This document shows, piece by piece, positions 37,910 through 47,742 of a stretch of DNA of 64,000 nt. The stretch is from Gammaproteobacteria bacterium (GTDB taxonomy: Bacteria > Pseudomonadota > Gammaproteobacteria > GCA-001735895), in NCBI GenBank assembly GCA_029862005.1, contig JAOTYD010000010.1, positions 1 through 64,000 of the forward strand, written 5' to 3'. The translations under genes and the position numbers were made by a program. The notes under the pieces were generated by a model. It did no database searches, was not told the DNA's origin, and saw only the letters and a list, made by a program, of their open reading frames with translations. How positions within the stretch are numbered: position 1 is the stretch's first letter; every line of letters starts with the position of its first letter.

Positions 37910-38593
37910 GTGCAAACACAGAACGTGAATACGAAATCCAGTCAGAATCGCATGATAGTCATCGACGGTGTCGACGGCTCAGGCAAGGGCGTGCAGACCC
38001 GGAGGTTACTAGAGGCGTTTGTAGAGGCCGGGGAACCGGCAATCCTGACACGCGAACCGGGAGGCTCACCAGCAGCCGAGGATATTCGTGAACTGCTGGT
38101 CAAGGGCGAGCCTGAAAAATGGGACAGCATGACCGAGCTGTTATTGATGTACGCTGCACGACGGTCACACCTGCGCGATACCGTATGGCCCTCGCTCGAA
38201 GCAGGGAGATGGGTGATCAGCGATCGCTTTGCGGATTCGAGCCGCGCCTTTCAGGGTATTGCCGGCAACCTCGGGCTCGATACGGTCGAGAATATACACC
38301 AAGTCGTAGTTGGAGATTTCAAACCGGCGCTGGTCCTGATCCTTGATATCCCCGAATCGTTGGCGCTTGCAAGGGCCAGGGAACGGGGCGACAAAGAGGA
38401 TCGCTTCGAGAAAAAAGGCGCCGAGTACCATGCCAGGGTTCGCGATGCATTTCTTGAAATTGCGGCGAGCGATACGCAGCAATACGTGACCGTCAACGCC
38501 GACCAGAACATCGATCGGGTCAACCAGGATATTATCGAAATCATTAACACGCGCTTTTCACTGAATCTGAAAGCCACGGGTAGTGACCGCTAG
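37910..38593 (+). CDS. tmk: Thymidylate kinase
   Basis: The 227-residue kinase has P-loop DGVDGSGKGVQT near residue 21, the DR/E motif LTREPGGSPAAEDIRELL (about 45) and SDRFADSSRAFQG (about 104). It makes dTDP from dTMP. The P-loop tail Gly-Val-Gln-Thr replaces the more common Thr-Thr-Gln. GTG 37910 is immediately after the mltG stop; the first 14 residues are poorly conserved and a later start near 37943 is possible. The stop overlaps holB. Confidence 0.95.
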   Translation: MQTQNVNTKSSQNRMIVIDGVDGSGKGVQTRRLLEAFVEAGEPAILTREPGGSPAAEDIRELLVKGEPEKWDSMTELLLMYAARRSHLRDTVWPSLEAGRWVISDRFADSSRAFQGIAGNLGLDTVENIHQVVVGDFKPALVLILDIPESLALARARERGDKEDRFEKKGAEYHARVRDAFLEIAASDTQQYVTVNADQNIDRVNQDIIEIINTRFSLNLKATGSDR

Positions 38594-39588
38594 TGGAACA
38601 GGTCGATACGCAATATCTGCCCTGGCAGGCTGATATTCTGAAGCGAGCGCTCGAGCTCAAACATCAGCAACATCTGCCGCACGCGGTACTGATAGATACC
38701 ACCAGTGAACAGGATATCAGCAGTTTCGCGCGTTACTTGTCAACGTTACTGCTGTGCGACAAACCCGACGACCTGCGCACCTGTGGTAGCTGCCAGGCTT
38801 GCCGAATGATGCAAGCTGGTACCTACGCGGATTTCAACCTGGTGACGCTGGAACAAAACGAAAAAACTAAAAAAACTAATAAAAACATAAATATAGAGCA
38901 AATACGTAATCTAATACATGAGGTTTCTTTAACCCGAAATTATGAACGTCTGAAGATTGCGGCAATCTATCCGGCCGAAAGCATGAACAAATCGAGTGCA
39001 AATGCGCTGTTGAAAACCCTGGAAGAGCCAGCACCGCAGGTGCTGTTAATACTGCTGACCCACAACCGTGGGCGTATCCCGGTTACCTTGCGCAGTCGCT
39101 GCCAATACTGGTCGCTGAATCCACCGACCCGCGTCGAGGCGCTCGAATGGCTCGATAAACAGGGTATCGAGGCCGAAACAGCTTTGAGTTATCTGCAATT
39201 TGCCGATGGCGACCCGGTGCTTGCACTGCACCTGAAGCAGCAGGATTACGCATCGCTGGTTGCACAATTTAAAGCCCGATTCGCCCAGTTCCTGCGAGGT
39301 GAGCTCAGCGTGACTGACCTGTGCCGTGGATTATTGGCTTCTGAAGCATCGATAATACGCAGGCTTATCAACATGACGCTGATGGCTTACTGCTACCGGG
39401 CAAGCGGGGTAAGTGCTGACGCCAGCCCGGTACCCGGTGCCGACAGGCGCAGTGCCCAGGCGTTAACGGATTTACAGCTGAAAGCGCAACGACAACTGCA
39501 AATCGAAGAAAATAACCTTGATCTCCAACTTCAGCTCGAAGACGTGCTAATATCATTAAAACAAATACTTACACGGAGATTGATCTAA
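38593..39588 (+). CDS. holB: DNA polymerase III subunit delta'
   Basis: The 331-residue protein has the zinc-module cysteines C55, C64, C67 and C70 (LLCDKPDD then TCGSCQAC), the SRC-like segment and KSSANALLKTLEEP (about 133-147). It lacks a canonical Walker A, as delta' does. It is part of the clamp loader. The GTG start at 38593 overlaps the tmk TAG. The short AT-rich run near 38860-38940 is still coding. Confidence 0.95.
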   Translation: MEQVDTQYLPWQADILKRALELKHQQHLPHAVLIDTTSEQDISSFARYLSTLLLCDKPDDLRTCGSCQACRMMQAGTYADFNLVTLEQNEKTKKTNKNINIEQIRNLIHEVSLTRNYERLKIAAIYPAESMNKSSANALLKTLEEPAPQVLLILLTHNRGRIPVTLRSRCQYWSLNPPTRVEALEWLDKQGIEAETALSYLQFADGDPVLALHLKQQDYASLVAQFKARFAQFLRGELSVTDLCRGLLASEASIIRRLINMTLMAYCYRASGVSADASPVPGADRRSAQALTDLQLKAQRQLQIEENNLDLQLQLEDVLISLKQILTRRLI

Positions 39589-39935
39589 TGGGAGCTCCCG
39601 GCAGTCAAGGCATACTTTCATTAAACATCAAGGACAAGAGCGCGTTATATGCCGCTTACATGCCCTACGTTAAGAACGGCGGATTATTCATTCCGACCAA
39701 TAAGCAGTATTCCCTCGGCGACGAGGTTTTCATGCTGTTGAGCCTGATGGATGACAAGGAGCGCCTGCCGGTGGCGGGTAAGATAATATGGGTTACCCCG
39801 CAGGGTGCACAGAGCAATAAAGCCGCCGGAATCGGCGTTCAGTTCAGTACCCAGGATAATGGCACCACACGTAATAAAATCGAGGGCTTTCTGGCCGGAG
39901 CATTGCAGGCGGATCGGCCTACCCACACGATGTAG
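39588..39935 (+). CDS. pilZ: PilZ domain protein
   Basis: A 115-residue PilZ-fold protein with LSLNIKDKSALYAAYMPYVKNGGLFIPT at the start and a conserved GKIIWVTPQG segment. The c-di-GMP-binding RxxxR motif is not visible at the N-terminus, as in the type IV pilus protein PilZ, which acts in pilus assembly without binding the nucleotide. The holB-pilZ overlap (TAATG) and following tatD are as in Pseudomonas. Confidence 0.9.
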   Translation: MGAPGSQGILSLNIKDKSALYAAYMPYVKNGGLFIPTNKQYSLGDEVFMLLSLMDDKERLPVAGKIIWVTPQGAQSNKAAGIGVQFSTQDNGTTRNKIEGFLAGALQADRPTHTM

Positions 39936-39974
39936 TTCATCTGTTCTTACAGGGATGCTGAAAACCTGATCACG

Positions 39975-40000
39975 ACCGGGGCGTCCCGGTGACTCTTTTT
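39975..40000 (+). terminator. Possible terminator after pilZ
   Basis: ACCGGG (39975-39980) and CCCGGT (39985-39990) close a GCGT tetraloop, followed after GACTC by five T residues. It lies in the 134-base gap between pilZ and tatD, so it would end the fabD-to-pilZ transcript. Confidence 0.45.
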
Positions 40001-40069
40001 AAATCACGCTTGATATTTTACCGCCGCGATGCGAGTGTTTCGTATTGTCTAAAACCCCGGTAAGTAAAC

Positions 40070-40843
40070 GTGTTTTTTGATTCACACTGCCACCTTGATC
40101 GCATCGACCTGGCTGACTTCGATAGCGATTTTGATCGACTGCTAATCACCATCCAACAGGAGGCAGTTACCCGCATGCTTTGCATCGGGGTAGACCTTGA
40201 ATCTTTTGATACGATGTACCAGCGTATTAGTGCTTACGAGCACATATTCTGTACCGCCGGCGTTCACCCCGACTTCGAAGATGTGCAGGAACCCGGTGTC
40301 GACCAGCTTTGCGAACTCGCGCAACGCGACAAGGTTGTCGCTATCGGTGAAACCGGGCTGGACTACTTTCACCAGTCGGGTGCGCCTGACTGGCAAAGGA
40401 ATCGTTTCATAACCCACATCGAGGCCGCCCGCGAATGCGGTTTGCCGCTGGTAGTCCACACCCGGGATGCACGCGAGGATACGCTCGGTTTATTACGCAA
40501 GCACCGGGCCCAGGATGTCGGTGGCGTATTGCACTGCTTTACCGAGGATTGGCCGATGGCCCGGGCTGCCATTGAGCTCGGATTTTATATCTCCATATCC
40601 GGCATCGTCACCTTTCAGCAGGCGCAAAACGTACGCGATATGGCAAGGCAGATTCCGCTTGAGCGCTTGCTGATTGAAACCGATGCGCCGTGGTTGTCTC
40701 CCGCACCGTTTCGCGGCAAAACCAACCATCCCGGCAGGGTCAGGCTGGTCGCGGAAAAACTGGCCGAAATTCGCGGTGAATCGGTCGAAGAGCTTGCCCG
40801 GGAAACCTTCAGAAATGCCAATAATCTGTTCGGCTTAAACTAG
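40070..40843 (+). CDS. tatD: TatD family metal-dependent hydrolase
   Basis: The 257-residue TIM-barrel protein has metal ligands H6 and H8 in DSHCHLD, GETGLDYF (about 91), HTRDARED (about 128) and ETDAPWLSP (about 203). TatD-type proteins (here the YcfH branch, judging by its position after holB/pilZ) are metal-dependent deoxyribonucleases or D-aminoacyl-tRNA deacylase-like hydrolases; the exact substrate is not settled. It starts with GTG at 40070. Confidence 0.92.
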   Translation: MFFDSHCHLDRIDLADFDSDFDRLLITIQQEAVTRMLCIGVDLESFDTMYQRISAYEHIFCTAGVHPDFEDVQEPGVDQLCELAQRDKVVAIGETGLDYFHQSGAPDWQRNRFITHIEAARECGLPLVVHTRDAREDTLGLLRKHRAQDVGGVLHCFTEDWPMARAAIELGFYISISGIVTFQQAQNVRDMARQIPLERLLIETDAPWLSPAPFRGKTNHPGRVRLVAEKLAEIRGESVEELARETFRNANNLFGLN

Positions 40844-40898
40844 CACTTAAAACTGGGGCCGGTTATTCTTCGGTATCGCTTTACTCAAGAACCGGATA

Positions 40899-41888
40899 AT
40901 GCCTGATTCAGAAGTCAATGTTCTGCGAGATCATATCCTGGTGCTGCGGGAATATATGAACTCGCTGATTCTCGGTCAGCAGCGGTTGGTCTCGAGAATG
41001 CTGGTGACTTTACTGGCCGATGGGCACATATTGGTCGAGGGTCCACCCGGGCTCGCCAAAACCAGGGCGGTAAAGACCCTGGCCAGTGGCCTCGAGGGCG
41101 ATTTTCAGCGAATTCAGTTTACCCCCGACCTGTTGCCCTCGGACCTCACCGGAACCGATGTCTACCGACCGCATGACAGCAGTTTTGTGTTCCAGCCAGG
41201 TCCCCTGTTCCATCACGTTATCGTCGCCGATGAAATCAACCGTGCTCCTGCAAAAGTTCAATCGGCACTGCTGGAGTCGATGGAAGAACGCCAGATTACC
41301 GTCGGCAAGATGACCTATCCCCTGGACGGATTGTATTTTGTCATGGCAACCCAGAATCCGATCGAACAGGAAGGAACTTACCCGTTACCAGAATCACAAC
41401 TAGACCGTTTTCTACTCAAGGTAATCATCGACTATCCCGAGGTTGATTCCGAGATCCGGATCATGCAGCAGGTACGACACGAAGCGCAACAGGGCGAACA
41501 AGATATCGTCCTGCCGCAAGGCCTGCCGATATCACAGCAAACGATATTCGATGCACGTCAGCAAATCCTTGATCTGTATATGTCCGATCCGGTGGAGCAG
41601 TATATCGCCCAGTTGGTCGATGCTACCCGAAATCCGGAATCCTATTCGAGCACCCTTGATAGCTGGATTCAATATGGCGCAAGCCCGCGGGCAAGCCTGG
41701 CATTTGATCGCTGCTGCCGCGCATTGGCCTGGCTTGAGGCGCGTGATTATGTCTCCCCGGAAGATGTGCAACAGTTGGCACACGAGGTGCTACGCCACCG
41801 TATCCTGCTGACCTACCAGGCCGAAGCCGACGGTGTGTCCGTCAATGACGTCATCAACGAACTGGTGGCAAAAGTACCCGTAAGCTGA
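40899..41888 (+). CDS. MoxR-type AAA+ ATPase
   Basis: The 329-residue protein has Walker A EGPPGLAKT (about 46-54), Walker B VIVADEINRAP (about 108), sensor ATQNPIEQEGTYPLPEAQ-type segment (about 150) and the C-terminal lid. MoxR ATPases act with VWA proteins as chaperones, presumed to assemble or activate membrane or metalloprotein complexes. It opens a six-gene operon; DUF58 starts one base after its stop. Confidence 0.95.
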   Translation: MPDSEVNVLRDHILVLREYMNSLILGQQRLVSRMLVTLLADGHILVEGPPGLAKTRAVKTLASGLEGDFQRIQFTPDLLPSDLTGTDVYRPHDSSFVFQPGPLFHHVIVADEINRAPAKVQSALLESMEERQITVGKMTYPLDGLYFVMATQNPIEQEGTYPLPESQLDRFLLKVIIDYPEVDSEIRIMQQVRHEAQQGEQDIVLPQGLPISQQTIFDARQQILDLYMSDPVEQYIAQLVDATRNPESYSSTLDSWIQYGASPRASLAFDRCCRALAWLEARDYVSPEDVQQLAHEVLRHRILLTYQAEADGVSVNDVINELVAKVPVS

Positions 41889-41889
41889 G

Positions 41890-42810
41890 ATGGATAACCG
41901 CAGCAACCATGTTCCCGGGATCAACATCGAGGTTGATGACCTGGTCAGAATTCGCGGGCAATTGTCAGGCTTGCGCCTGGCCAACAGTCAGCGCCGCGCC
42001 AGTTACCGCTCCGGTGCACGTGAGGTGCGGGTCCGCGGACGCGGGATGGAGTACGAAGAATCCCGTGCCTACGTTTCCGGTGACGATGTCCGGACCATGG
42101 ACTGGCGCGTGATGGCGCGAACCGGTGAAGCACATACCAAGGTATTTGCCGAGGAAAAGGAACGACGCTTTCTGATCGCGGTGGATTTATCGGCATCCAT
42201 GTTCTTCGGCACCCGTTTCAGTTTCAAATCCTGGTCAGCTGCGCAGGTCGCTGCCCACGTCGGCTGGTTGTCCAGCTTCGCTGGCGATCGAATCGGCGGA
42301 TTGATCGTGTCTCCCGGGATGCACCATGAAGTCAGACCTGGAAAGACCCGCTCCGGTTTACTGAGTGTTTTTCATTGCCTGGCGCAAGCGAGCGACATCG
42401 AACTACCGCCGGACCCGTCGCACAACCGGTTCAATTTTTTATTACGTGAGCTGGATCGCGTGGTGAAACCAGGTTCAATCATTGCCTTGATCTCCGACTT
42501 TATCGGGCTCGACGACCGATCGGTTGAGATTCTGTCGACGCTCGTCAAGCACAACGATGTTAACGCTTACTGGATTCACGATGATACCGAGATTAATTCC
42601 TGGCCGGGGGGGCATTACCAGGTATTGGTCGACCATCGCAGGGTCGGCTTTGATCTGGTTGGAGCAGCGCATGATAGCTGGTTGAGGCAGTGGCAACAGG
42701 CGCATCGTGCGAGAATCGAGGCACTGACATCGAGGTTTAATATTCCGCTGCTTCCCGTGTCCTGCAATTACCCGGTCAGCGCGCAGATCCTGCAAAACCT
42801 GGTTCTCTGA
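41890..42810 (+). CDS. DUF58 domain protein
   Basis: A 306-residue soluble protein with the DUF58 core GDDVRTMDWRVMART (about 58-72) and a vWA-like fold with FLIAVDLSASMFFGT (metal-site DxSxS, about 97) and LISDFIG. It is a standard partner of MoxR; the function is not established beyond that link. Start ATG at 41890, two bases from the next gene at the far end. Confidence 0.93.
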   Translation: MDNRSNHVPGINIEVDDLVRIRGQLSGLRLANSQRRASYRSGAREVRVRGRGMEYEESRAYVSGDDVRTMDWRVMARTGEAHTKVFAEEKERRFLIAVDLSASMFFGTRFSFKSWSAAQVAAHVGWLSSFAGDRIGGLIVSPGMHHEVRPGKTRSGLLSVFHCLAQASDIELPPDPSHNRFNFLLRELDRVVKPGSIIALISDFIGLDDRSVEILSTLVKHNDVNAYWIHDDTEINSWPGGHYQVLVDHRRVGFDLVGAAHDSWLRQWQQAHRARIEALTSRFNIPLLPVSCNYPVSAQILQNLVL

Positions 42811-42812
42811 TA

Positions 42813-43310
42813 ATGACAGTCGAACAGCTGCTGCAACAATTAAAAGACATTCAGGCACCACCTGAACCCGTCTGGTGGCTGATCGCTCCGGCCCACGGAA
42901 TCGCAATTGGCTTCGTCGTCGTTGTCGTGGCTTGTACCTGGCTGATTCTGCGGCATCGCAGGGCGAACCGACTGGCCAGTCTAGCCGAGCTGGCACTTGC
43001 GGACATCAGATCTTGTTACGGACGAGACCAGGATTCGCAGCGGCTTGCACTGGAATTGTCAAAATGGCTGCGCCAAGTTTCATTGCTGGCATTTCCCGAA
43101 CGACAGGTCGAAAGCCTATGCGGTGAAGGCTGGCTGCAGTTTCTTGACGAGAGTCTCGGTGCTGATACCTTCTCCAGCGGCCGCGGCCGGGCCTTTGGAA
43201 ATCTTGTTTATGCAAGACAGGCAAAGCTCGAGGCTGCACAGCTGATATCCTTATGTGAGCAATGGCTGACTGCGATCAAACCTCGACTCCGACAGCGGGG
43301 CAGGGACTGA
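42813..43310 (+). CDS. DUF4381 domain protein
   Basis: The 165-residue protein has a short N-terminal PPEPVWWLIAPAHG segment, one transmembrane helix (about 28-48) and a cytosolic helical domain with LSKWLRQVSLLAFP and ARQAKLEA near the end. This is the DUF4381 pattern found only in MoxR/Bat operons. Its stop overlaps the next ATG (TGATG at 43308-43312). Confidence 0.9.
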   Translation: MTVEQLLQQLKDIQAPPEPVWWLIAPAHGIAIGFVVVVVACTWLILRHRRANRLASLAELALADIRSCYGRDQDSQRLALELSKWLRQVSLLAFPERQVESLCGEGWLQFLDESLGADTFSSGRGRAFGNLVYARQAKLEAAQLISLCEQWLTAIKPRLRQRGRD

Positions 43311-44305
43311 TGCTCGGTTTTGACTGGTGGTGGGCACTGCTGCTGTTGCCGGCACCGTTGCTGGTCAGAAAATTGCTGCCGGCGACACCGAGTGTCGACA
43401 TAGCGCTCGCGGTACCGCTTTTGAATGATTACCGGTTTGACGCTGCATCGGTCGGCAAATCGACCCGACCCGTAGCCAGGATCTGCCTGTGGGCGCTCTG
43501 GTTATGCCTGGTTGTCGCAGCGAGCAAGCCCTTTTGGCTGGGTGAGCCGCTGTCGCGCACGGTCAGTGGCCGTGACCTGATGCTGGCAGTGGACATATCA
43601 GGTAGCATGAGTGAAACCGACATGACGATTAACTCGAAAGCTGCAAGCCGAATTGAAGTTTTGAAGGTTGTAGTGGACAAGTTCATCAAGCGTCGTGAAG
43701 GTGATCGCCTGGGTTTGATTCTGTTCGGAACCAACGCCTATAGCTACGTTCCCCTGACCTTCGATCTGGATACCTTATCCCGGCTGCTTGCTGATATCAG
43801 CACCGGATTAGCCGGTCGCCATACTGCAATCGGTGACGCAATCGGACTTGCCGTCAAGACCATGCGCAAACAGGAAGCCGAGCACAAGGTGTTAGTGCTG
43901 GTTACCGATGGATCCAATACATCCGGTTTCGAAAACCCGATCATAGCCGCCCAGGCCGCCCATCAGCAGGGACTGACAATCTATACCATCGGCGTTGGGA
44001 CCGACGCTCAGACCCTGAGTCGTACCTATGGCCTGAGCAATATTCCAACCGGGATTGCCCTCAATGAACGGGTGCTCGACAGAATCGCTAACGTCACCGG
44101 GGGAGAGTATTTTCGTGCAACCAACACCGCGGCCCTGGAAAAAATATACCTGGCGCTCGATAAACTCGAACCTGTCGAGTATCAATACCAGTCGCATCGG
44201 CCGCGAGACGAGTTGTTTGCGTTGCCTCTGACCGCGGGAATTATCATTATGGTATTTTTCACCGCCTGGTCGATCCGGCATTCACAATCATCGAGCGTCT
44301 TGTGA
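43310..44305 (+). CDS. batA: BatA-type VWA membrane protein
   Basis: From ATG 43310 (overlapping the previous stop) the product has 331 residues; an upstream frame with 16 more residues would overlap DUF4381 and is unlikely. It has an N-terminal membrane segment WWWALLLLPAPLLV, a second one near 60-75, a vWA domain with intact metal site DISGS (about 95), the Thr in LFGTNAYSYVPLTF and TDGSN, and a C-terminal membrane helix (about 300-320). BatA is implicated in aerotolerance in Bacteroides. GTGA overlap with the next gene. Confidence 0.9.
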   Translation: MLGFDWWWALLLLPAPLLVRKLLPATPSVDIALAVPLLNDYRFDAASVGKSTRPVARICLWALWLCLVVAASKPFWLGEPLSRTVSGRDLMLAVDISGSMSETDMTINSKAASRIEVLKVVVDKFIKRREGDRLGLILFGTNAYSYVPLTFDLDTLSRLLADISTGLAGRHTAIGDAIGLAVKTMRKQEAEHKVLVLVTDGSNTSGFENPIIAAQAAHQQGLTIYTIGVGTDAQTLSRTYGLSNIPTGIALNERVLDRIANVTGGEYFRATNTAALEKIYLALDKLEPVEYQYQSHRPRDELFALPLTAGIIIMVFFTAWSIRHSQSSSVL

Positions 44306-46050
44306 GCGAATCCGTCGCATTCCAGTTTCTTAATCCGGGCTGGCTGTTGCTGTTAGCACCAGCCTGGTGGCTGGTCTGGATCTTTTCAAAGCATGCGGGT
44401 CGCCAATCCATGTGGAGCAGGGTGTGCGATCCCAGGCTGCTGGATAAAATGATAGCCGGTGGTCGAACCTGGAACAGCACCCGGATGCTGACCTGGATCC
44501 TGGGCCTGGTCCTGACCCTGTCCATTATCGCGGCGGCCGGTCCGAGCTGGCGCAAGCAATCCCATCCCATCCTGGAATCAACCAGTGCCCGGGTCGTGGC
44601 CCTGGATCTATCTCGCTCGATGCTGGTAAAAGACGTCGAGCCAACGCGCTTCGATAACGCGATTGCCGCCGCCCGGGAAATTATCGGCACGGAATTTGAC
44701 GGTGAAACCGGGTTGGTAGTATTCGCGGGTCGTGCCTTCGTGGTGTCACCATTGTCGCGAGATGCCAAAACACTACTGGCCTTCCTGGAAGCTCTCGATC
44801 CCAGCACCATGCCGGAGGATGGCACGCGCATAGATCTGGCGATTGGCGCTGCGCAGGATTTGCTCACGGCCTCTTTCGCCGGCGTCGGCCAGATTCTGAT
44901 TATCACGGCAGGCGCGAGCAATGACAGCACCGCGACGATACAGGCGGCACGCGTCGCTGCCGGCCAGGGCCATCGCATTTCCGTACTCGCGATCGGGACT
45001 GCGCAGGGCGGACCGTTAGCGGATCCCGGGGGCCAGTTGCTGCGTGACAACAACGGGAAAGTGGTACTGGCCAGGACTAACTTCAAGTTGCTGGAACGGA
45101 TTACCGATATTGGCAACGGAACCAGCATTGCATTGAATAGAAACAGTGGTAATAGCGGGCTTCTGATTTCACGCCTTGGCGCCAGCGCGTTAATCGAATC
45201 GGAGAGGAACGCCGACAGTTCACAACGCGCAGCCGCCAACGACGGTGCCTGGATAGTCTGGTTGGTGCTGCCGTTTGCACTGGTTTTGTTCCGTAAAAAC
45301 CTGATCTGGATGATCCTGCTAAGCGTTCTGATCCCGGGCGAGCGTGAACTCTATGCAAAGGAGTGGGACTCGTTCTGGCAGCATCGGGAAAAACTCGCCT
45401 ACCAGTACTATTTGCGAGGTGACTACCAGTCGTCCCTGGCACTCTCCAGTGATCCCCGTTTACAGGGCGCTGCTTATTACCGTGACGGGCAGTACCAGCA
45501 AGCCCTGGAATATTTCGATGTTGGCGATTCCGCAGGCTCGCTATACAACCTCGGCAACACGCTGGCACATCAAAACAGGTTTTCCGAAGCCATCATCGCC
45601 TATCAAAAAGCACTCGACCTGGAACCTGCTCTTGAACCTGCCAGATATAACAAGCGTCTTCTAGAACTCTATCTGGAGCAGCAAGCCGACTCTGGCGGAG
45701 AGCAATACGACGGCTCTGCCGGTGATGAGTCCTCGGCCGAGTTCTCGAACTCGACCGAAACCGAAACCCGCATTGGTGTTGCGGAATCAATGACGAATCC
45801 CGCCGATGATCCCCAGATAGGCCCGGGTCTCGGCGCCTCGTTGCAACCGGGACAGGTTGATCCTTTCGAGCGTTTTGATGGTCGGGAAGAAGCATTGCAG
45901 CGATTTGTCCTCAGAGCCCAGCAAGGTGAACAGTCTGCGGATCCGGAATTTATGGAACGCTGGATCAGGAGCTTACCCGAAACTTCGACCGACCTGTTTC
46001 GGCGCATTTTTTTAAGGGATGCCCAGCGACAGGAGCGTCAGCCAAAATAG
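44302..46050 (+). CDS. batB: BatB/BatC-type fusion: VWA domain plus TPR
   Basis: The 582-residue protein starts with two membrane segments (about 15-30 and 60-78), then a vWA domain with DLSRS (about 99) and VFAGRAFVVSPLS, a central helix (about 320-345) and a C-terminal TPR part (LYNLGNTLAHQNRFSEAIIAYQKALDL-type repeats near 415-450) with an acidic, low-complexity tail. It thus combines BatB and BatC. The usual TDG of the metal site reads TAGAS, so one ligand is lost. It starts with GTG at 44302. Confidence 0.9.
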   Translation: MSESVAFQFLNPGWLLLLAPAWWLVWIFSKHAGRQSMWSRVCDPRLLDKMIAGGRTWNSTRMLTWILGLVLTLSIIAAAGPSWRKQSHPILESTSARVVALDLSRSMLVKDVEPTRFDNAIAAAREIIGTEFDGETGLVVFAGRAFVVSPLSRDAKTLLAFLEALDPSTMPEDGTRIDLAIGAAQDLLTASFAGVGQILIITAGASNDSTATIQAARVAAGQGHRISVLAIGTAQGGPLADPGGQLLRDNNGKVVLARTNFKLLERITDIGNGTSIALNRNSGNSGLLISRLGASALIESERNADSSQRAAANDGAWIVWLVLPFALVLFRKNLIWMILLSVLIPGERELYAKEWDSFWQHREKLAYQYYLRGDYQSSLALSSDPRLQGAAYYRDGQYQQALEYFDVGDSAGSLYNLGNTLAHQNRFSEAIIAYQKALDLEPALEPARYNKRLLELYLEQQADSGGEQYDGSAGDESSAEFSNSTETETRIGVAESMTNPADDPQIGPGLGASLQPGQVDPFERFDGREEALQRFVLRAQQGEQSADPEFMERWIRSLPETSTDLFRRIFLRDAQRQERQPK

Positions 46051-46055
46051 TCATC

Positions 46056-47729
46056 ATGTTGCGCTTAATTTTAGTTATAGCTGTCTTCTCCATTACCCAG
46101 TTTCCAGTGGTAAGCCATGCACAAACAGCTCACCTGCAGTCAAACCGGATATTTGTCGACGATATTGCAGAATTGATTATCGAGTTCGATAACAAAATTC
46201 CATCGCTTTACGCACTGGATACCTCGGTCCTCGAAGCCGATTTTGAAGTCCTGGACGTCAAGCCCAGCATTTCCCGCATATTTGAATCAGACGAGGCATT
46301 TCATCGTATGCGCTGGCGCATCGATATTCTTCCACTGCGCACCGGCATTCTCGAGGTTCCGTCTTTGCAGGTTGGAGAAAGCCTGACACCGGCACTGGGG
46401 CTTGAAGTAATACCGCAATCACCTGAATTCAATTCGGCCGCCAATGTCCGCGTTGAACTCGAGGCCGAGCCTGAAAATCCTTACGTCGGACAGCAGGTAA
46501 AAATTACCATACGGGTCATTCACAATGTTCCGCTGTTTGAAGGCAGCCTGGTAGAGCCTGATGTTGGCAGTTCCGATACCTATCGACCTGGCCTGGAATC
46601 CAGATATACCATATTTCAAAATGACACCGAACTCGGGGTACTGGAGCGTAACCTTTCGATCATTATTCTTGAGCCGGGTGAAACCAGGATTCCACCCGCC
46701 AGCTATCGCGGGCGGATCAGGACCGGTACGGACCTTGCGACCACGGAAACCGGGGCGCTATCGAGACGTATAAATCGGGCGAGTGCTGCCCGGTACCTGG
46801 AGGTAAGACGGCCTCCCGCCGAGTTTAGCGGCCGCCACTGGCTGCCTGCCCGACAACTCACACTGGGCCTTCAATGGGACCAGGTTAACGATAACCTTTC
46901 CGTAGGCGATTCGCTTGGATTAACCTTAAGCATCGAGGCACATGGCCTGGCTGCAGAAATGCTACCCCCGAATTTACTGTCAATGGATACGGATAGTTTC
47001 AAGATTTATAACGACCAGGAAACTCGATCAAATCGCTTCGATGGTCAGGAGTTGATCGGTCGCCTGGAGCAACGTTTTGTAATCATTGTCACGGAGCCGG
47101 GCGAGATTCATTTTCCCGCGCTTGTTCTCAAATGGTGGGACGTCGATCGGGAATCCGAACAGGTAGCCACGATCGACGGCAGAAACTGGATCGTTTCCGG
47201 GCCCGCGACTGGCCAGGCCAACCACGGAGTGAACACGGTATCTCCAGGTCTCGATGACAGGCTGGCGCGCGGACTGGTATTCGCTTCGATACCCGGTGGC
47301 TGGCCGTGGTACGCCGGGATCGGCACATCGTTGCTGATCATTGGCCTGCTGGTATACATCAAGCCAGTCCGTCATTACCTGCTTGGCCAGGTTAAATACA
47401 ACCTGGATCGCCTTCGAAACCGTAGCGCGTTAAAACAGGCATGTCGCACCAATAATCCGACGCTTACCCGGCGGGCATTAATCAAATGGGGCAGGGCGCG
47501 CTGGCCGCTCGATAACATCAACGGTTTACATCAAATTGAATCCAGAATAAATTCGACCGGGTTGGCCCGGGAACTGCGACAGCTCAGCACGGCTTTATAT
47601 TCAGATCGGAGCCCGGGCTGGCAGGGTCGGCAACTGTGGCAACTGCTTACCGACGAGGAGCGCAACCTTCCGGGCGTTCGCCAGGCACGGGAGCGATCCC
47701 TGCCTGCGCTTTATCCGCGGCGCTCCTGA
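46056..47729 (+). CDS. batD: BatD-type protein
   Basis: The 557-residue protein has a signal peptide (LILVIAVFSITQFPVVSHAQ), beta-rich periplasmic domains with repeated immunoglobulin-like stretches (ENPYVGQQVKITIRVIHN, VGDSLGLTLSIEAHG), a transmembrane helix near 427-445 (WPWYAGIGTSLLIIGLLVY) and a cytosolic tail. BatD is the oxygen-tolerance protein family member of Bat operons. It ends the six-gene operon and converges on the fatty-acid oxidation gene 13 bases away. Confidence 0.9.
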   Translation: MLRLILVIAVFSITQFPVVSHAQTAHLQSNRIFVDDIAELIIEFDNKIPSLYALDTSVLEADFEVLDVKPSISRIFESDEAFHRMRWRIDILPLRTGILEVPSLQVGESLTPALGLEVIPQSPEFNSAANVRVELEAEPENPYVGQQVKITIRVIHNVPLFEGSLVEPDVGSSDTYRPGLESRYTIFQNDTELGVLERNLSIIILEPGETRIPPASYRGRIRTGTDLATTETGALSRRINRASAARYLEVRRPPAEFSGRHWLPARQLTLGLQWDQVNDNLSVGDSLGLTLSIEAHGLAAEMLPPNLLSMDTDSFKIYNDQETRSNRFDGQELIGRLEQRFVIIVTEPGEIHFPALVLKWWDVDRESEQVATIDGRNWIVSGPATGQANHGVNTVSPGLDDRLARGLVFASIPGGWPWYAGIGTSLLIIGLLVYIKPVRHYLLGQVKYNLDRLRNRSALKQACRTNNPTLTRRALIKWGRARWPLDNINGLHQIESRINSTGLARELRQLSTALYSDRSPGWQGRQLWQLLTDEERNLPGVRQARERSLPALYPRRS

Positions 47730-47742
47730 TCCGGGCGAAGCG

